Part shown: piece by piece, positions 36,053-44,532 of the stretch
Layout: every line of letters begins with the position of its first letter
How positions within the stretch are numbered: the first letter of the stretch is position 1
Origin: Nostoc sp. JL34
GTDB lineage: Bacteria; Cyanobacteriota; Cyanobacteriia; Cyanobacteriales; Nostocaceae
NCBI RefSeq assembly: GCF_017114945.1
Contig: NZ_JABXKQ010000033.1
Coordinates: 1 to 52,619, forward strand
Direction: 5' to 3'
DNA: 52,619 nucleotides
Notes under the pieces: model-generated
Database searches by the model: none
What the model saw: the letters and a program-made list of their open reading frames with translations, nothing else
What the model was told of the DNA's origin: nothing
Made by a program: the position numbers and the translations under genes

Positions 36053-36292
36053 ATCGAAATTATTAATATATTATTTATGTCTAAATATTTAATTTTAATA
36101 ACTTGATTTTTTTATTGTATTAGTACAAAATAAAACTGGCTATGAATATTATAACTTAATACCGAAATAAACCAATTAACAAAATAATAAAAGTTAGGAA
36201 ATTAGCGGCATTATGATTAATAAATAAATCATTTATGATTGGCGAATAAAATATGAAAAATCTTAATTATCAGCATCACAAAAGGAAGTAAA

Positions 36293-37144
36293 ATGAATTA
36301 TTCTTTTTTATCAAAATCAATTTTGGTTAAATGGTTGAGTAACTTGTTTTCTAACAATAGAGGGAAGTCAAATTTTAGAAAATCTAGCCTGAAATATTCG
36401 TTAACAATCTTGTTAACTTTTTTGGCGGTAATAAGTATAACTACTATTTCAATTTCACCTGCATTAACTCAAGATAGAGATTATCTTTGGAGAAAAGTTC
36501 AAGAGTGTACTATAAATCAGAAACAAAAAAAAGATCCATCTCCATGTCAATATGTCGATTTGAAAAATAATTATGCCATAGTGTATGATCATGCCTCTGA
36601 GTATTTATTAATTCCAACTGTTAAAATTACTGGCATTGAAGATCCGAAAATATGGGACTCTAAAAATAACCCTTATTATCCATATTTTTGGTATTTTGCA
36701 TGGAATGAAACTCTCAAATACGTACCTAATAAGACCCCAAAACAATTAGGATTAGCTGTTAATTCTAAATATAGTCGTGGCCAAGATCAATTACATATTC
36801 ATATGTCTTGTATTAATAAAAAAGTGAGTGATCAGCTAGAAAAATTAGCTAAAGCTCAGAAAATTACTACGAAGTGGCCAGACATAAACACGCCTAACTT
36901 TGAAAACCCGAACAATACAAATGATAAATATCGTGTAAAAATACTGAGTAATTTTGGTTCGCAAGTTAATCCTTTTGCACTTGTAAAGGACTACATCGGT
37001 TCTAAATATTCGATAGACGAACAAAGTATTGCTTTAGTAAGAAGAAATCAGAAAGAATTTTACATCTTGAACAGTGATAGTCGTACATCAAATAACAAGG
37101 GTCATGCTGAATATTTGCTTGACGAAAACTGTAGTACACAGTAG
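36293..37144 (+). CDS. CDP-diacylglycerol diphosphatase (CDH family, HIT superfamily)
   Basis: 283 aa. N-terminal membrane/signal segment (about 36-56), then the CDH signature: 'YLWRKVQECTINQKQKKDPS', 'PCQYVDLKNNYAIVYDHASE', LIPTVKITGIEDPKIWD, and the catalytic histidine motif QDQLHIHMSCI (HxH). Such enzymes split CDP-diacylglycerol to phosphatidate and CMP at the periplasmic membrane face. ATG 36293 follows AGGAAG. The gene and its upstream region are markedly AT-rich compared with neighbours, and it lies between fragments of a broken gene, so it probably arrived by transfer. Confidence 0.85.
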   Translation: MNYSFLSKSILVKWLSNLFSNNRGKSNFRKSSLKYSLTILLTFLAVISITTISISPALTQDRDYLWRKVQECTINQKQKKDPSPCQYVDLKNNYAIVYDHASEYLLIPTVKITGIEDPKIWDSKNNPYYPYFWYFAWNETLKYVPNKTPKQLGLAVNSKYSRGQDQLHIHMSCINKKVSDQLEKLAKAQKITTKWPDINTPNFENPNNTNDKYRVKILSNFGSQVNPFALVKDYIGSKYSIDEQSIALVRRNQKEFYILNSDSRTSNNKGHAEYLLDENCSTQ

Positions 37145-37354
37145 TAGGGGTAGTGTTACGGAAGCTATGACCAGGGGCAAAGTAAGCTAATTTTAGTGCA
37201 AGTCACAGAAAGTGCGATGGCGTACCTGCCCAGCATAGGCGATCGCCCCAGGCCCCAGGCACAGTTCAGATTTCCTCTAAGAATCTGGCAAGCGCGAAGC
37301 AGAGCGTTTCGTAGGCAAACTAGAAGAAGAAGCGATCGCTAGAAAATTTATACT

Positions 37355-37480
37355 TAATGCAGCAATCAATGCAGTAACGCAGTAAATAGTTCTGATGTAG
37401 GTTGTAAACAAACAATAATACACACTTTCAACTTATACTTACTGCATTACTGAATTAATGCAGTAGTGCAGTAGTGCAGT
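37355..37480. promoter_or_regulatory. TGCAGTA direct and inverted repeats upstream of parA
   Basis: Clusters of 'atgcagcaatcaatgcagtaacgcagtaa' (37355-37385) and 'ttactgcattactgaattaatgcagtagtgcagtagtgcagt' just before the start codon. ACTGCATTA-CTGAAT-TAATGCAGT is a perfect inverted repeat, and TGCAGTAG is repeated in tandem up to the ATG. The arrangement resembles a partition operator/centromere of plasmid type. Confidence 0.55.
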
Positions 37481-38125
37481 ATGACAATAATTGCCCTTGT
37501 CAATCAAAAAGGGGGCTGCTCAAAATCTACCTCTGCCGTTCATCTAACGTGTTGGTTATCCCGCAAGGGTCGCAAAGTCCACTTGCTAGATGCCGACGCT
37601 CAACGTAGCAGCTCGATTTGGCTTCAGTCGATTGAGGAAAATTCTATCCCCACAACTGTGCTGCAATCACCCGACGAACTCTTAGAGCAAATCCCAGAGT
37701 TAGCAGCGCAATCTGATCATCTAATAATAGATGACCCAGCCGGTTTATCTGAAGCCAGCAGAGCAATATTATTTAGAGCCGATTTAGCTGTAGTTCCCTG
37801 TCAGCCTACAGGGTTAGATTTACAATCCGCGAGTGACGCTGTTAGGTTAATCAGACAAGCTCAGTCTGTTCGCGGTGGTGCGCCCTAAGCAGCCATATTT
37901 ATTAGTCGTGCTGTTAAGGGTACAAAGTTATTGGGTGAAGCGATCGCACTTCTATCAAAAACCAAAGAAGCGACAGTGTTAAAAACTGTGATTCACCAAA
38001 AACAAGCGATCGCAGATATTTTTGGTCAAGCTGCAACAATTTGGGATTTACCTGGTCTGCAAGCTGCGGAGTCAGCACGGGAGTATGAGCGGTTGTTTAA
38101 GGAAGTTCTAGGGATGCTGTCATGA
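37481..38125 (+). pseudogene. parA: ParA-family partition ATPase with one in-frame stop
   Basis: The 5' part encodes a deviant Walker A NQKGGCSKSTSAVHL, then HLLDADAQRSSSIWL and LIIDDPAGLSEASRA, i.e. a short plasmid-type ParA/MinD-like ATPase. At 37886-37888 a TAA follows VRGGAP. The same frame then stays open with plausible ParA sequence ('AAIFISRAVKGTKLLGEAIA', 'VIHQKQAIADIFGQAATIWD') to TGA at 38123-38125. The stop most likely replaced a Lys codon (AAA to TAA). Without it the protein would be 214 aa. The stop codon overlaps the next start as ATGA. Confidence 0.85.
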
Positions 38126-38226
38126 CTGCTAAAAAACGAAAGCCTCTGGATGATGCCCTAGCCCATGAATTTGTTTATGGTGAATCAGCGCTGCGGGAGA
38201 ATTTACCAAACCAGGAATGTCCTTAA
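38122..38226 (+). pseudogene. Truncated ParB-like partner of ParA
   Basis: 34 codons beginning MTAKKRKPLDDALAHEFVYG, starting at the ATGA overlap with parA. A Lys-rich opening like this is found in the small partner proteins encoded after such ParAs, but these normally continue for about 80 more residues with a ribbon-helix-helix domain. Here the frame ends at TAA 38224-38226, where a different gene fragment begins. Confidence 0.6.
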
Positions 38227-38378
38227 CGGAAGTGCGGTCAATCTTGTATCGAGGTGTTGAGGTTAGCTGCTCTGCAACAATAGCAACATTTGTCTGGGAA
38301 AATCCTGATGGTTCTAAAATCAACGTAACTTTTGAGTATGATAAGCTCAAGAGTAAAGCACAGTCTGGATTGAAGTAA
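38217..38378 (+). pseudogene. C-terminal fragment of a small SmpA/OmlA-like domain protein
   Basis: It reads MSLTEVRSILYRGVEVSCSA and then WENPDGSKINVTFEYDKLKS, ending KAQSGLK. The pattern (GMSLxEVxxIL...W.NPDGS...KxxSKxQSGLK) is that of small cyanobacterial lipoproteins with a BLIP/SmpA-like fold. The N-terminal signal part is missing; it is fused out of frame to the end of the parB-like fragment. Confidence 0.5.
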
Positions 38379-38484
38379 GAAACCAGAGGTAGGCGATCAC
38401 GCACAAGCAGGCGGTTATGCCATCTGCACCGTTGATTGCCTCTTCCTCTGAAGTTGCTATGAAAGGCTTTGCTTATGCTGAGAG

Positions 38485-38716
38485 GGTTTGTTAGTTGCCG
38501 ATGATGTAGGCTTTGGCAAAATCTGATTTTCGTTAACACAATCCCGACTCCGGCATTATTGATCTTAAGGCTTACTACCGTGGTTTTCAATATGTTCGTG
38601 AAATGTTAAAAATGCTTCCCGAAATCCCTGAGCCTATTTTATTAACCCAGATTTTTGCCAAGCTTACTGCTTTAGGACGTATTCATCCCATTTCCACCGG
38701 CGTTGAACCCTCGTAA
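38485..38716 (+). pseudogene. Degraded scraps, one resembling a helicase motif
   Basis: 38485-38526 reads GLLVADDVGFGKI, close to motif I of SNF2-type helicases (LLADDVGLGKT), then a stop. 38549-38716 in the frame of the following TPR reading contains VREMLKMLPEIPEPILLTQI and ends at TAA 38714-38716; I do not recognise it. Both are too short to be functional. Confidence 0.35.
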
Positions 38717-39533
38717 ATTGGCAGAGGTATTGAGAATGCTTTAGCCATTGCACAAAAGCAAGAAAGTAAAAGGAGTATTGCATCTTGCAATGGATTGTTG
38801 GGAGATGTAGAGCGCGATCGCGGCAACTGGGATGCAGCCGAAACCCTGTATCAACAATCTCTGACGGTGAGAACAGAATTACGCGATCGCTCTGGTATGG
38901 CTACTAGTTGGGGAATATTGGGAGATATAGAGCGCAATCGTGGCAACTGGGATGCTGCCGAAACTTTGTATCGGCAATCTTTGGAAGTGATGACAGAATT
39001 AGGCGATCGCTCTGGTATAGCTTCTAATTGGGTATCGTTGGGATATATTGAGCAATGTCGCGGCAACTGGGATGCTGCCGAAACCCTATATCAGCAATCT
39101 TTAGAAGTTAAAACAGAATTAGGCGATCGCTCTGGCATGGTGAATATTTGGGAACAGTTGGGATACATAGAGTACCGTCGTGGTAATTGGGATGCAGCCA
39201 AAATCCTGTATCAACAATCTTTGGAATTGCAGACAGAATTAGGCGATCGCTCTAACATGGCTCAGTCTTATAGTGGTTTAGGAGAAAATGAATCCGATCG
39301 TGGTAATCTCGAAGCAGCAGAACAGTTTTCTAAACAAGCTTTAGTAATAGCCCAAGAATTAGGGATGATTCACCTTCTGGCAGAGATTAACTACGATTTA
39401 GCACGGCTTGAGCGTAAACGCGGTAAACACAGAACTTGCCCAACAGCATTACAACACAGCGCATCAAATATTTCAGCAATTGGGCGCGGCGAAGGATTTG
39501 GAGAAAATCAAGCGAGAGTGGGAGCAAGATTAA
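38717..39533 (+). pseudogene. TPR region of an NB-ARC/TPR protein, truncated and frameshifted
   Basis: The open frame after TAA 38714 has no good start codon. It encodes four or more 40-residue tetratricopeptide repeats of the form RGNWDAAETLYQQSLxVxTELGDRSGMA (first copy from about 38797), repeated every 120 nt with a HIP1 octamer at the same place in each. Near 39420 the frame shifts: the expected family ending TELAQQHYNTAHQIFQQLGA...KREWEQD is found in the next frame and stops at 39531-39533. With the nucleotide-binding fragment at 35630, this looks like the other half of one disrupted gene. Confidence 0.75.
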
Positions 39534-39609
39534 TCCCAATGATGCCAAGTTCATTAATTTCAATCTCACAGGCTAATAGATTACTGCGTTCAGATAACGA
39601 AACCTAGCC

Positions 39610-39711
39610 CAATACAGTTCATAGAAAACCAAAATACTTGTAGAGACGGCGATTTATCGCGTCTCGAAAACCCACAATTTTCTATAATTAACCCTTAACT
39701 GAACCGTATTG
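39610..39711. repeat. MITE-like repeat family D, copy 2
   Basis: 102 nt. The left end CAATACAGTTCATAGAAAA and the right end, reversed, CAATACGGTTCAGTTAAGGG...ATAGAAAA form terminal inverted repeats. The core is GTAGAGACGGCGATTTATCGCGTCTC. Same family as 32254-32387. Confidence 0.8.
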
Positions 39712-39713
39712 AC

Positions 39714-41234
39714 CTACAAACTGTGAACAAGCGGTTGATAATTAGATACGCGATGTTTAACGACAAGCCGCTCTGTATCTACACATCCTTTGGAAATATA
39801 CTTTTTCAGCAACTTACCCACAATCGAGATACCTTGCTCAATCTCCTCTGGTGAGAGACAGAAAGTCAGACGCATCGCTGGATAACCCTGCTTATCGGGG
39901 AAAAATGCCGAACCACACGCCAGGTAAACATTTTGTGCAAAGGCTTCCTTACGAATTGTCCCAATCGGAATATCATCGGGTAACTGTACCCAGAGAAATA
40001 ATCCACCCGTGGGAACTGTCCACCGGATTTCTTCAGGAAAATAACGCTCCAAAGCTTGCAGCATAGTATTACGACTTTGCAGATTATCTGTGCGAAGTCG
40101 GCTGAGGTGACGGCGATAATGTCCTGAAGCGAGATATTCGCTAACTATTGTTTGCGAAATACTGGATGTGTGCAAGTCATGGAGCAACTTCCGCTCAATA
40201 ATTGCTTGATAATGCTTACCTGTCACTACCATATAGCCCACTCGTAAACCAGGCATTAAAGTTTTAGAAAAGGTGCTTAAATAAGTCACCAAATTATTTT
40301 TATCTAAAGCTTTAATTGGCGCTGGTACTGCATCAAAATTTATTCCTTCATAAGCATTATCTTCTAAAATCGGACATTCATATTTTTCGGCTAATGCTAA
40401 TAATTGCTGACGATGAGCTTGTGTTGTCGTCAATCCGGTTGGATTGTGAAAAGTACTAATCGTATAAATTAATTTCGGGCGGTGACTATGTAGATATTGC
40501 TCTAATAAATCTAAATTCATTCCCTCCGCAGTCATGGGAATACCAATAATCTTGGCTCCTAAGTTTTCTAAAATAGAAATTGCACCATAATAGGTGGGAG
40601 CTTCGACAATTACCCAATCACCAGGTTGTACATAATAATTCATCGCTAATGACAACCCTTGCTGAGAGCCATTAGTAATAATTAAATCCTCTGGAAAAAC
40701 CTCTAATCCTTGATGTACTAGCATCTGGGCAATTTGTCTGCACAGAGTTACTTGTCCTTGAGGCATCTCATGGGGAAAAAAGATATCAGTATCATCTTGT
40801 CTTAGCGCTCGTCTGGCAATGAGGTTGATATCTTTTGGTGGACGAGGATAACCGTAACCAAAATTAATTATTCCTGGCTCAGTTTGTGCTTGCACCAGTG
40901 GAGTATACATCTCATAAAAAGAACACTTCCCTGGTTTTGTAATGATCACATTTTGGGCTGGGGCAAATTTAGATTCTAAGTTGGCACTCTTGAGAGAAAC
41001 GCTGCTGACAAAATATCCTGAACCTTGACGAGCAGAAACAATCCCATCAGCTTCTAAAACGTTATATGCTTCAATAATCGTGAGTTTATTAACTTGTAAA
41101 CTCTCTGCCAGAGAGCGGATAGAAGGGAGGCGATCGCCATTTTTAAGTGCGCCAGATTTAATTAGCCGACTAATGCGATCGCGGATCTGCAAATAAATCG
41201 GTTTGTGTGATTGCCGTTCTAATAAAATTTTCAT
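39714..41234 (-). CDS. MocR-type regulator: GntR winged helix fused to PLP aminotransferase-like domain
   Basis: 506 aa from ATG 41232-41234. DNA-binding domain at residues 1-75 ('YLQIRDRISRLIKSGALKNG', 'LPSIRSLAESLQVNKLTIIE', 'AYNVLEADGIVSARQGSGYF'). Fold-type I aminotransferase domain at about 110-480 with 'GSQQGLSLAMNYYVQPGDWV', STFHNPTG, and PLP-lysine in STFSKTLMPGLRVGY. MocR proteins sense PLP, amino acids or amines and control adjacent genes. The 22-residue upstream extension to 41297 is rejected because it lacks the family start. Divergent gene at 41451 and the repeats at 41304-41383 are its likely target and operator. Confidence 0.9.
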   Translation of the reverse strand: MKILLERQSHKPIYLQIRDRISRLIKSGALKNGDRLPSIRSLAESLQVNKLTIIEAYNVLEADGIVSARQGSGYFVSSVSLKSANLESKFAPAQNVIITKPGKCSFYEMYTPLVQAQTEPGIINFGYGYPRPPKDINLIARRALRQDDTDIFFPHEMPQGQVTLCRQIAQMLVHQGLEVFPEDLIITNGSQQGLSLAMNYYVQPGDWVIVEAPTYYGAISILENLGAKIIGIPMTAEGMNLDLLEQYLHSHRPKLIYTISTFHNPTGLTTTQAHRQQLLALAEKYECPILEDNAYEGINFDAVPAPIKALDKNNLVTYLSTFSKTLMPGLRVGYMVVTGKHYQAIIERKLLHDLHTSSISQTIVSEYLASGHYRRHLSRLRTDNLQSRNTMLQALERYFPEEIRWTVPTGGLFLWVQLPDDIPIGTIRKEAFAQNVYLACGSAFFPDKQGYPAMRLTFCLSPEEIEQGISIVGKLLKKYISKGCVDTERLVVKHRVSNYQPLVHSL

Positions 41235-41303
41235 TTTGGCGCACTCGTTAATGACTAAAAAATCATCAATACTGGCAATATAAACTATTCTTACCAAGTT
41301 TAC

Positions 41304-41383
41304 CTAGTACAGTTGAGAGTTTTTTGACTATACCAGTTGGAATGACGTTGAACTGTACTAGATAAAATCTGCTAAAACTGTAC
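41304..41383. promoter_or_regulatory. Candidate MocR operator: one inverted and one direct repeat
   Basis: CTAGTACAGTT (41304-41314) is perfectly inverted as AACTGTACTAG (41351-41361), and AACTGTAC is repeated directly at 41376-41383. Two direct half-sites plus one inverted half-site, in the gap between the MocR gene and the divergent gene, is the layout described for several MocR/PdxR regulators. Confidence 0.65.
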
Positions 41384-41450
41384 CTTCTCAGTTGAAAATT
41401 CTTACGTGAAAGTAAAAGTAATAGTTCACTGTACATCAGGTGCTTTCAAT

Positions 41451-41666
41451 ATGAATAAATATAATTTTTTGTTAAATATACGAAAATATTGGCAACATTT
41501 TGTCATTTGGATGACTAGTGGTGCTGACTTACAAGTTTGGCAGGAATTAGACTGGCATGGTCACATTTCTTGTTGGCACGCCTACGATCCAATCACAGGA
41601 CGTTCTGCTTGTTTTGGTTCTGAAGAAGAAATGCGAATTTGGATTGATAAGTGTTACTACAGATAG
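41451..41666 (+). CDS. Small conserved-looking cyanobacterial protein (71 aa)
   Basis: From ATG 41451: MNKYNFLLNIRKYWQHFVIW, then 'WQELDWHGHISCWHAYDPIT', GRSACFGSEEEMRIWIDKCYYR. The Trp/His-rich core with 'YDPITG...GSEEEMRxWI' recurs in short uncharacterised cyanobacterial proteins. The longer GTG-started frame from 41406 adds 15 residues and is less likely. Divergent from the MocR regulator and probably under its control. Function unknown. Confidence 0.65.
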   Translation: MNKYNFLLNIRKYWQHFVIWMTSGADLQVWQELDWHGHISCWHAYDPITGRSACFGSEEEMRIWIDKCYYR

Positions 41667-41730
41667 CATTTATTATCCATCAAATAGTAGTGTCCCTACC
41701 AAAGACTTGTATTCTAGACAATTGAAATAT

Positions 41731-42078
41731 TCAGTGTGGTTCTAATTTAGCAACTCGCTCGTCTAATTTGTTGACTTGTTGCTTCAATTCAACCACCAAA
41801 GTTGCAAGCCGATCAAACATCCGATCTTGCTGTGATAAGTTCCCTCTGGAACCATTTGCCTGTTGTGGGGTAAGTGTTGTTTTTGGGGATGGAGACTGAG
41901 AGGTTTGACCTAGTTGAGACTCTATTTGATTTAACCGCGACTCCACACGATTAAAGTCCGCTTCTAGGTTGTTGATGCGGGACTCCACTTGCTGTGATGA
42001 GGCAGTCTTTGGAAATAACCCAGCCCAGATAATGGTTACTAAAATCCCGGCAAGTATTAGCACTTTGATTTTTTTCAT
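41731..42078 (-). CDS. Exported coiled-coil protein (115 aa)
   Basis: Signal peptide or N-terminal anchor (MKKIKVLILAGILVTIIWAGLF), then two coiled-coil stretches: 'SRINNLEADFNRVESRLNQI' (about 33-55) and 'LATLVVELKQQVNKLDERVA' (about 90-112), joined by a Ser/Pro/Gln-rich linker. No enzymatic motif; likely a periplasmic oligomerising protein. Start ATG 42076-42078 is clear. It faces the 71-aa gene convergently. Confidence 0.65.
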   Translation of the reverse strand: MKKIKVLILAGILVTIIWAGLFPKTASSQQVESRINNLEADFNRVESRLNQIESQLGQTSQSPSPKTTLTPQQANGSRGNLSQQDRMFDRLATLVVELKQQVNKLDERVAKLEPH

Positions 42079-42110
42079 GTCAATAGCTAAACTCTTACAA
42101 CAGTCTGTTT

Positions 42111-42315
42111 AGACAGGCTTTATTGGTATGGCTACAGAGTATAAGCAAAACGCCCCTGAGACTGGAAGTCGCTGACTCACAAACTTTCCGTCTGTCTAGC
42201 CTGCGGTTTTTGCATACCCCTTCTCTTAGGTAAGCTACGCATAGCCTCCCGTAGAGAAGCAGTCCGCAGACTAATACAATAGATAGGCTGCCTAGACAGA
42301 CTTTGTTGGTATAGC
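42111..42315. repeat. Intergenic element with 22-nt direct repeats
   Basis: AGACAGGCTTTATTGGTATGGC (42111-42132) recurs as AGACAGACTTTGTTGGTATAGC (42294-42315). Between them lie a 'cttctcttaggtaagctacgcatagcctcccgtagagaag' hairpin and the inverted arms 'actggaagtcgc' and 'gcgacttctagt'. No gene in 42079-42379. Confidence 0.6.
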
Positions 42316-42379
42316 CGCGACTTCTAGTCGTTAGGCATTCATTTTTGCTTGCATTGGAATGCTCCCGTAGACACTTCGC

Positions 42380-43864
42380 TTATTTATCCTTTACTAAGTT
42401 ATAAAATAGCCTCTGCCAATCGGTAGAGTTAACAGTATTATTTCCCTGTTTTACCTCAAACGTGACATTACAAGCTTTCGCTAGTTTTAGAGCTTGCACA
42501 CAAAGTTCTGCCACATCCTCACGGCTGATTTTGCCTCTAATATTGTCACCTTGTTCAAATATTAATTCCTTACCACCTGCTTCCTCGGTTAAAGCACAAG
42601 GTCTAATAATCGTATAAGGAATTCCGCTTTCTCTTAAACTATCTTCTCCCTTCAACTTCCAAGTTAAAATTCCTCCCAATTGATCATTTAATTTCACTGC
42701 TGGCGGTTCTTCATCTAAATTAATACCAGGGCGTCCAGGGCGAGTTACACCTGCTGAACTGACGAGGATAAATTGTGGTAAAGTCGTCCCGCCATCAGCT
42801 TTAATTGATTCCAACTGCAAAGCAAAACCACCAGCAGAAAACTTGGGATTTAAAGCGCCATCGTATTCAAATTTGCTTAACATCAGTTGGAATGAGCAAA
42901 TTCTACTTTCCTCAATTGGCGGCGCATCATTGACAATTTTTGCCCGAAATACGGGAATCAAATCTGCAAAGGGAATGTGAACATCTATCCAGGTATTAGC
43001 TACGGTATCAAAAGAATAGCTATAGCCAATACCATCCCATTTTGTATCTGTTCGCAGAAAGATTTTATAACGCTGACCATCACCTTTGACGCGCAATTTC
43101 ACACCTGTATAACCAGACAAATTGAACGGTGGATCAAAATTCTTAGTTCTGACAGAAGCAAATCCGCCAGAGTTAGCAGTAGAGACATTGCCAGCAAATA
43201 AAGCTGTATTTTCTACTAATTGGATATTACTGGCACTCACGCCACCCATGACGACATCATCCAACGCTCCCCAGTTATCCTTTAATTCTGCTGATGGCTT
43301 GGTGAAATCAAATATGAGTTTTTCGTTTGCTTGGGGTAAATATTTTGCTGCTGCTTGGACTAAGTTTTTGACACCTTGATATTCCACATTTTCTGGAGTG
43401 TCGCCAACAATTTCTGGTTGGTAAAATTTAACACCTTGATAATATTTGGCTCTATCTGCTGTATCTCCTTCAACTGGTTGGACGCGCACTGCTGTACAAC
43501 AAACTACAGCTTGGGTATCAGCCATGACCAAAGGAGTTAAAGTTTCTGGTTGAGTAATATCCGCAACTACTAAATCTATATCATTACCAAGAATTGACCG
43601 CGCTTTGTCAATGTCTCGAACTAGGGCGCGAACTTTATAACCTTGAGCGAGCGATCGCTGCACCACTCGTTTACCTACACCACCTGTTGCACCTGCTACT
43701 AATATTACACCCACGTTTCTTCCTCCATTGGGTCTATCTTGATTATCCTTAGGACGACCTTGGATTAACTGCTGTACCCAGTTAAGGAAAGGAATTACCT
43801 CAAAGTAAGTCAGGGTTTCGATAAACCTGCCTAAATCCCATTGAGAACGATTTTTGTCAGTCAC
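42380..43864 (-). CDS. Atypical SDR with inserted CIA30 domain (494 aa)
   Basis: N-terminal extension (1-50), an NAD(P)-binding Rossmann half ('GVILVAGATGGVGKRVVQRS', 'VRALVRDIDKARSILGNDID'), then a CIA30-type beta-sandwich at about 180-350 ('LIFDFTKPSAELKDNWGALD', 'DVVMGGVSASNIQLVENTAL'), then the rest of the SDR ('FILVSSAGVTRPGRPGINLD', 'SGIPYTIIRPCALTEEAGGK'). This SDR/CIA30 architecture is shared with plant plastid HCF173-type proteins that aid photosystem II biogenesis, and with their cyanobacterial relatives. A photosynthetic assembly or RNA-related role is an inference. Start ATG 43862-43864; standalone gene. Confidence 0.85.
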   Translation of the reverse strand: MTDKNRSQWDLGRFIETLTYFEVIPFLNWVQQLIQGRPKDNQDRPNGGRNVGVILVAGATGGVGKRVVQRSLAQGYKVRALVRDIDKARSILGNDIDLVVADITQPETLTPLVMADTQAVVCCTAVRVQPVEGDTADRAKYYQGVKFYQPEIVGDTPENVEYQGVKNLVQAAAKYLPQANEKLIFDFTKPSAELKDNWGALDDVVMGGVSASNIQLVENTALFAGNVSTANSGGFASVRTKNFDPPFNLSGYTGVKLRVKGDGQRYKIFLRTDTKWDGIGYSYSFDTVANTWIDVHIPFADLIPVFRAKIVNDAPPIEESRICSFQLMLSKFEYDGALNPKFSAGGFALQLESIKADGGTTLPQFILVSSAGVTRPGRPGINLDEEPPAVKLNDQLGGILTWKLKGEDSLRESGIPYTIIRPCALTEEAGGKELIFEQGDNIRGKISREDVAELCVQALKLAKACNVTFEVKQGNNTVNSTDWQRLFYNLVKDK

Positions 43865-44259
43865 ATTTGCGTCCTCATAACTTTCTTAAGTCTAGCCCAA
43901 TCAGCCGATGAGGAGGTGGTTAAAGTATTATCTATTTTGTACTTGATTAAGTACCCTGTTGGTGTTATTTGCTTTGACTACTCAGCCAAATTTAGTATCC
44001 ACATACCTGTTTTTGCTGATGTAGATGGTAATAATTCTAATTGTTCTGAAGCACAGTGCCCATAGACTTCAGCGATAGCTAATGGCTTTAGAAACTGCTG
44101 CTGCGATCGCCCGTACTCCAATACGCTTGGTGTTTGCTATAAAAACCTTAACTTGTGTAGTAGCGCGGCAAGTTTAATTTGTTGGGTCTCGATTTATTAC
44201 TGGTGCGATCGCAAAGATCATCGAGTTGAGTTCTTAAGCTAGCCAGCAAAAACAATTCA
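43865..44259. other. 395-nt intergenic region with a dispersed repeat
   Basis: No convincing gene. The 31-nt 'gtagtagcgcggcaagtttaatttgttgggt' repeat lies at 44157-44187 (copy 2 of the one at 12075). Two HIP1-type sites flank it. Confidence 0.6.
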
Positions 44260-44484
44260 ATGTTAAATCAATTGCGGGTGGGTATTTCAAATGAAATTAA
44301 GAAGGATAGGGAGCAACTTGCTTATTTGACGTTGGCAATCTCCCGCCTTGAAAGCCAAATTGAACAGCTAATACCTTCCTTAAATCTTCAGGTGGATGGC
44401 GAAAGTAATGCTGATAGTGATAGCGACTGGCTGTTTGGGGAAGGTTCTGGTAGTGTGGAAGCAGAAGATATTGAGAATTTTTGA
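44260..44484 (+). CDS. Small coiled-coil acidic protein (74 aa) upstream of the caspase gene
   Basis: An N-terminal coiled coil ('GISNEIKKDREQLAYLTLAI', SRLESQIEQLIPSL; residues about 8-42) is followed by a short Ser/Asp/Glu-rich tail (NADSDSDWLFGEGSGSVEAEDIENF). No known domain. It ends 48 nt before the caspase/STAND gene in the same direction and is therefore probably co-expressed. In NTPase conflict systems, small adaptor proteins next to the NTPase are common; that role is inferred here only from position. Confidence 0.6.
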   Translation: MLNQLRVGISNEIKKDREQLAYLTLAISRLESQIEQLIPSLNLQVDGESNADSDSDWLFGEGSGSVEAEDIENF

Positions 44485-44532
44485 AATTCGCTATAAAACA
44501 ATTATATTGACCAAAAAATAAGTCCCAAGGTA

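Noticed and set aside
37355..37480. CRISPR array
   Set aside because: The repeats are 7-9 nt, closely packed and without unique spacers of regular length.
38795..39604. Intact TPR protein
   Set aside because: The only start is a TTG within a repeat unit, and the C-terminus is frameshifted relative to the family ending found in the next frame.
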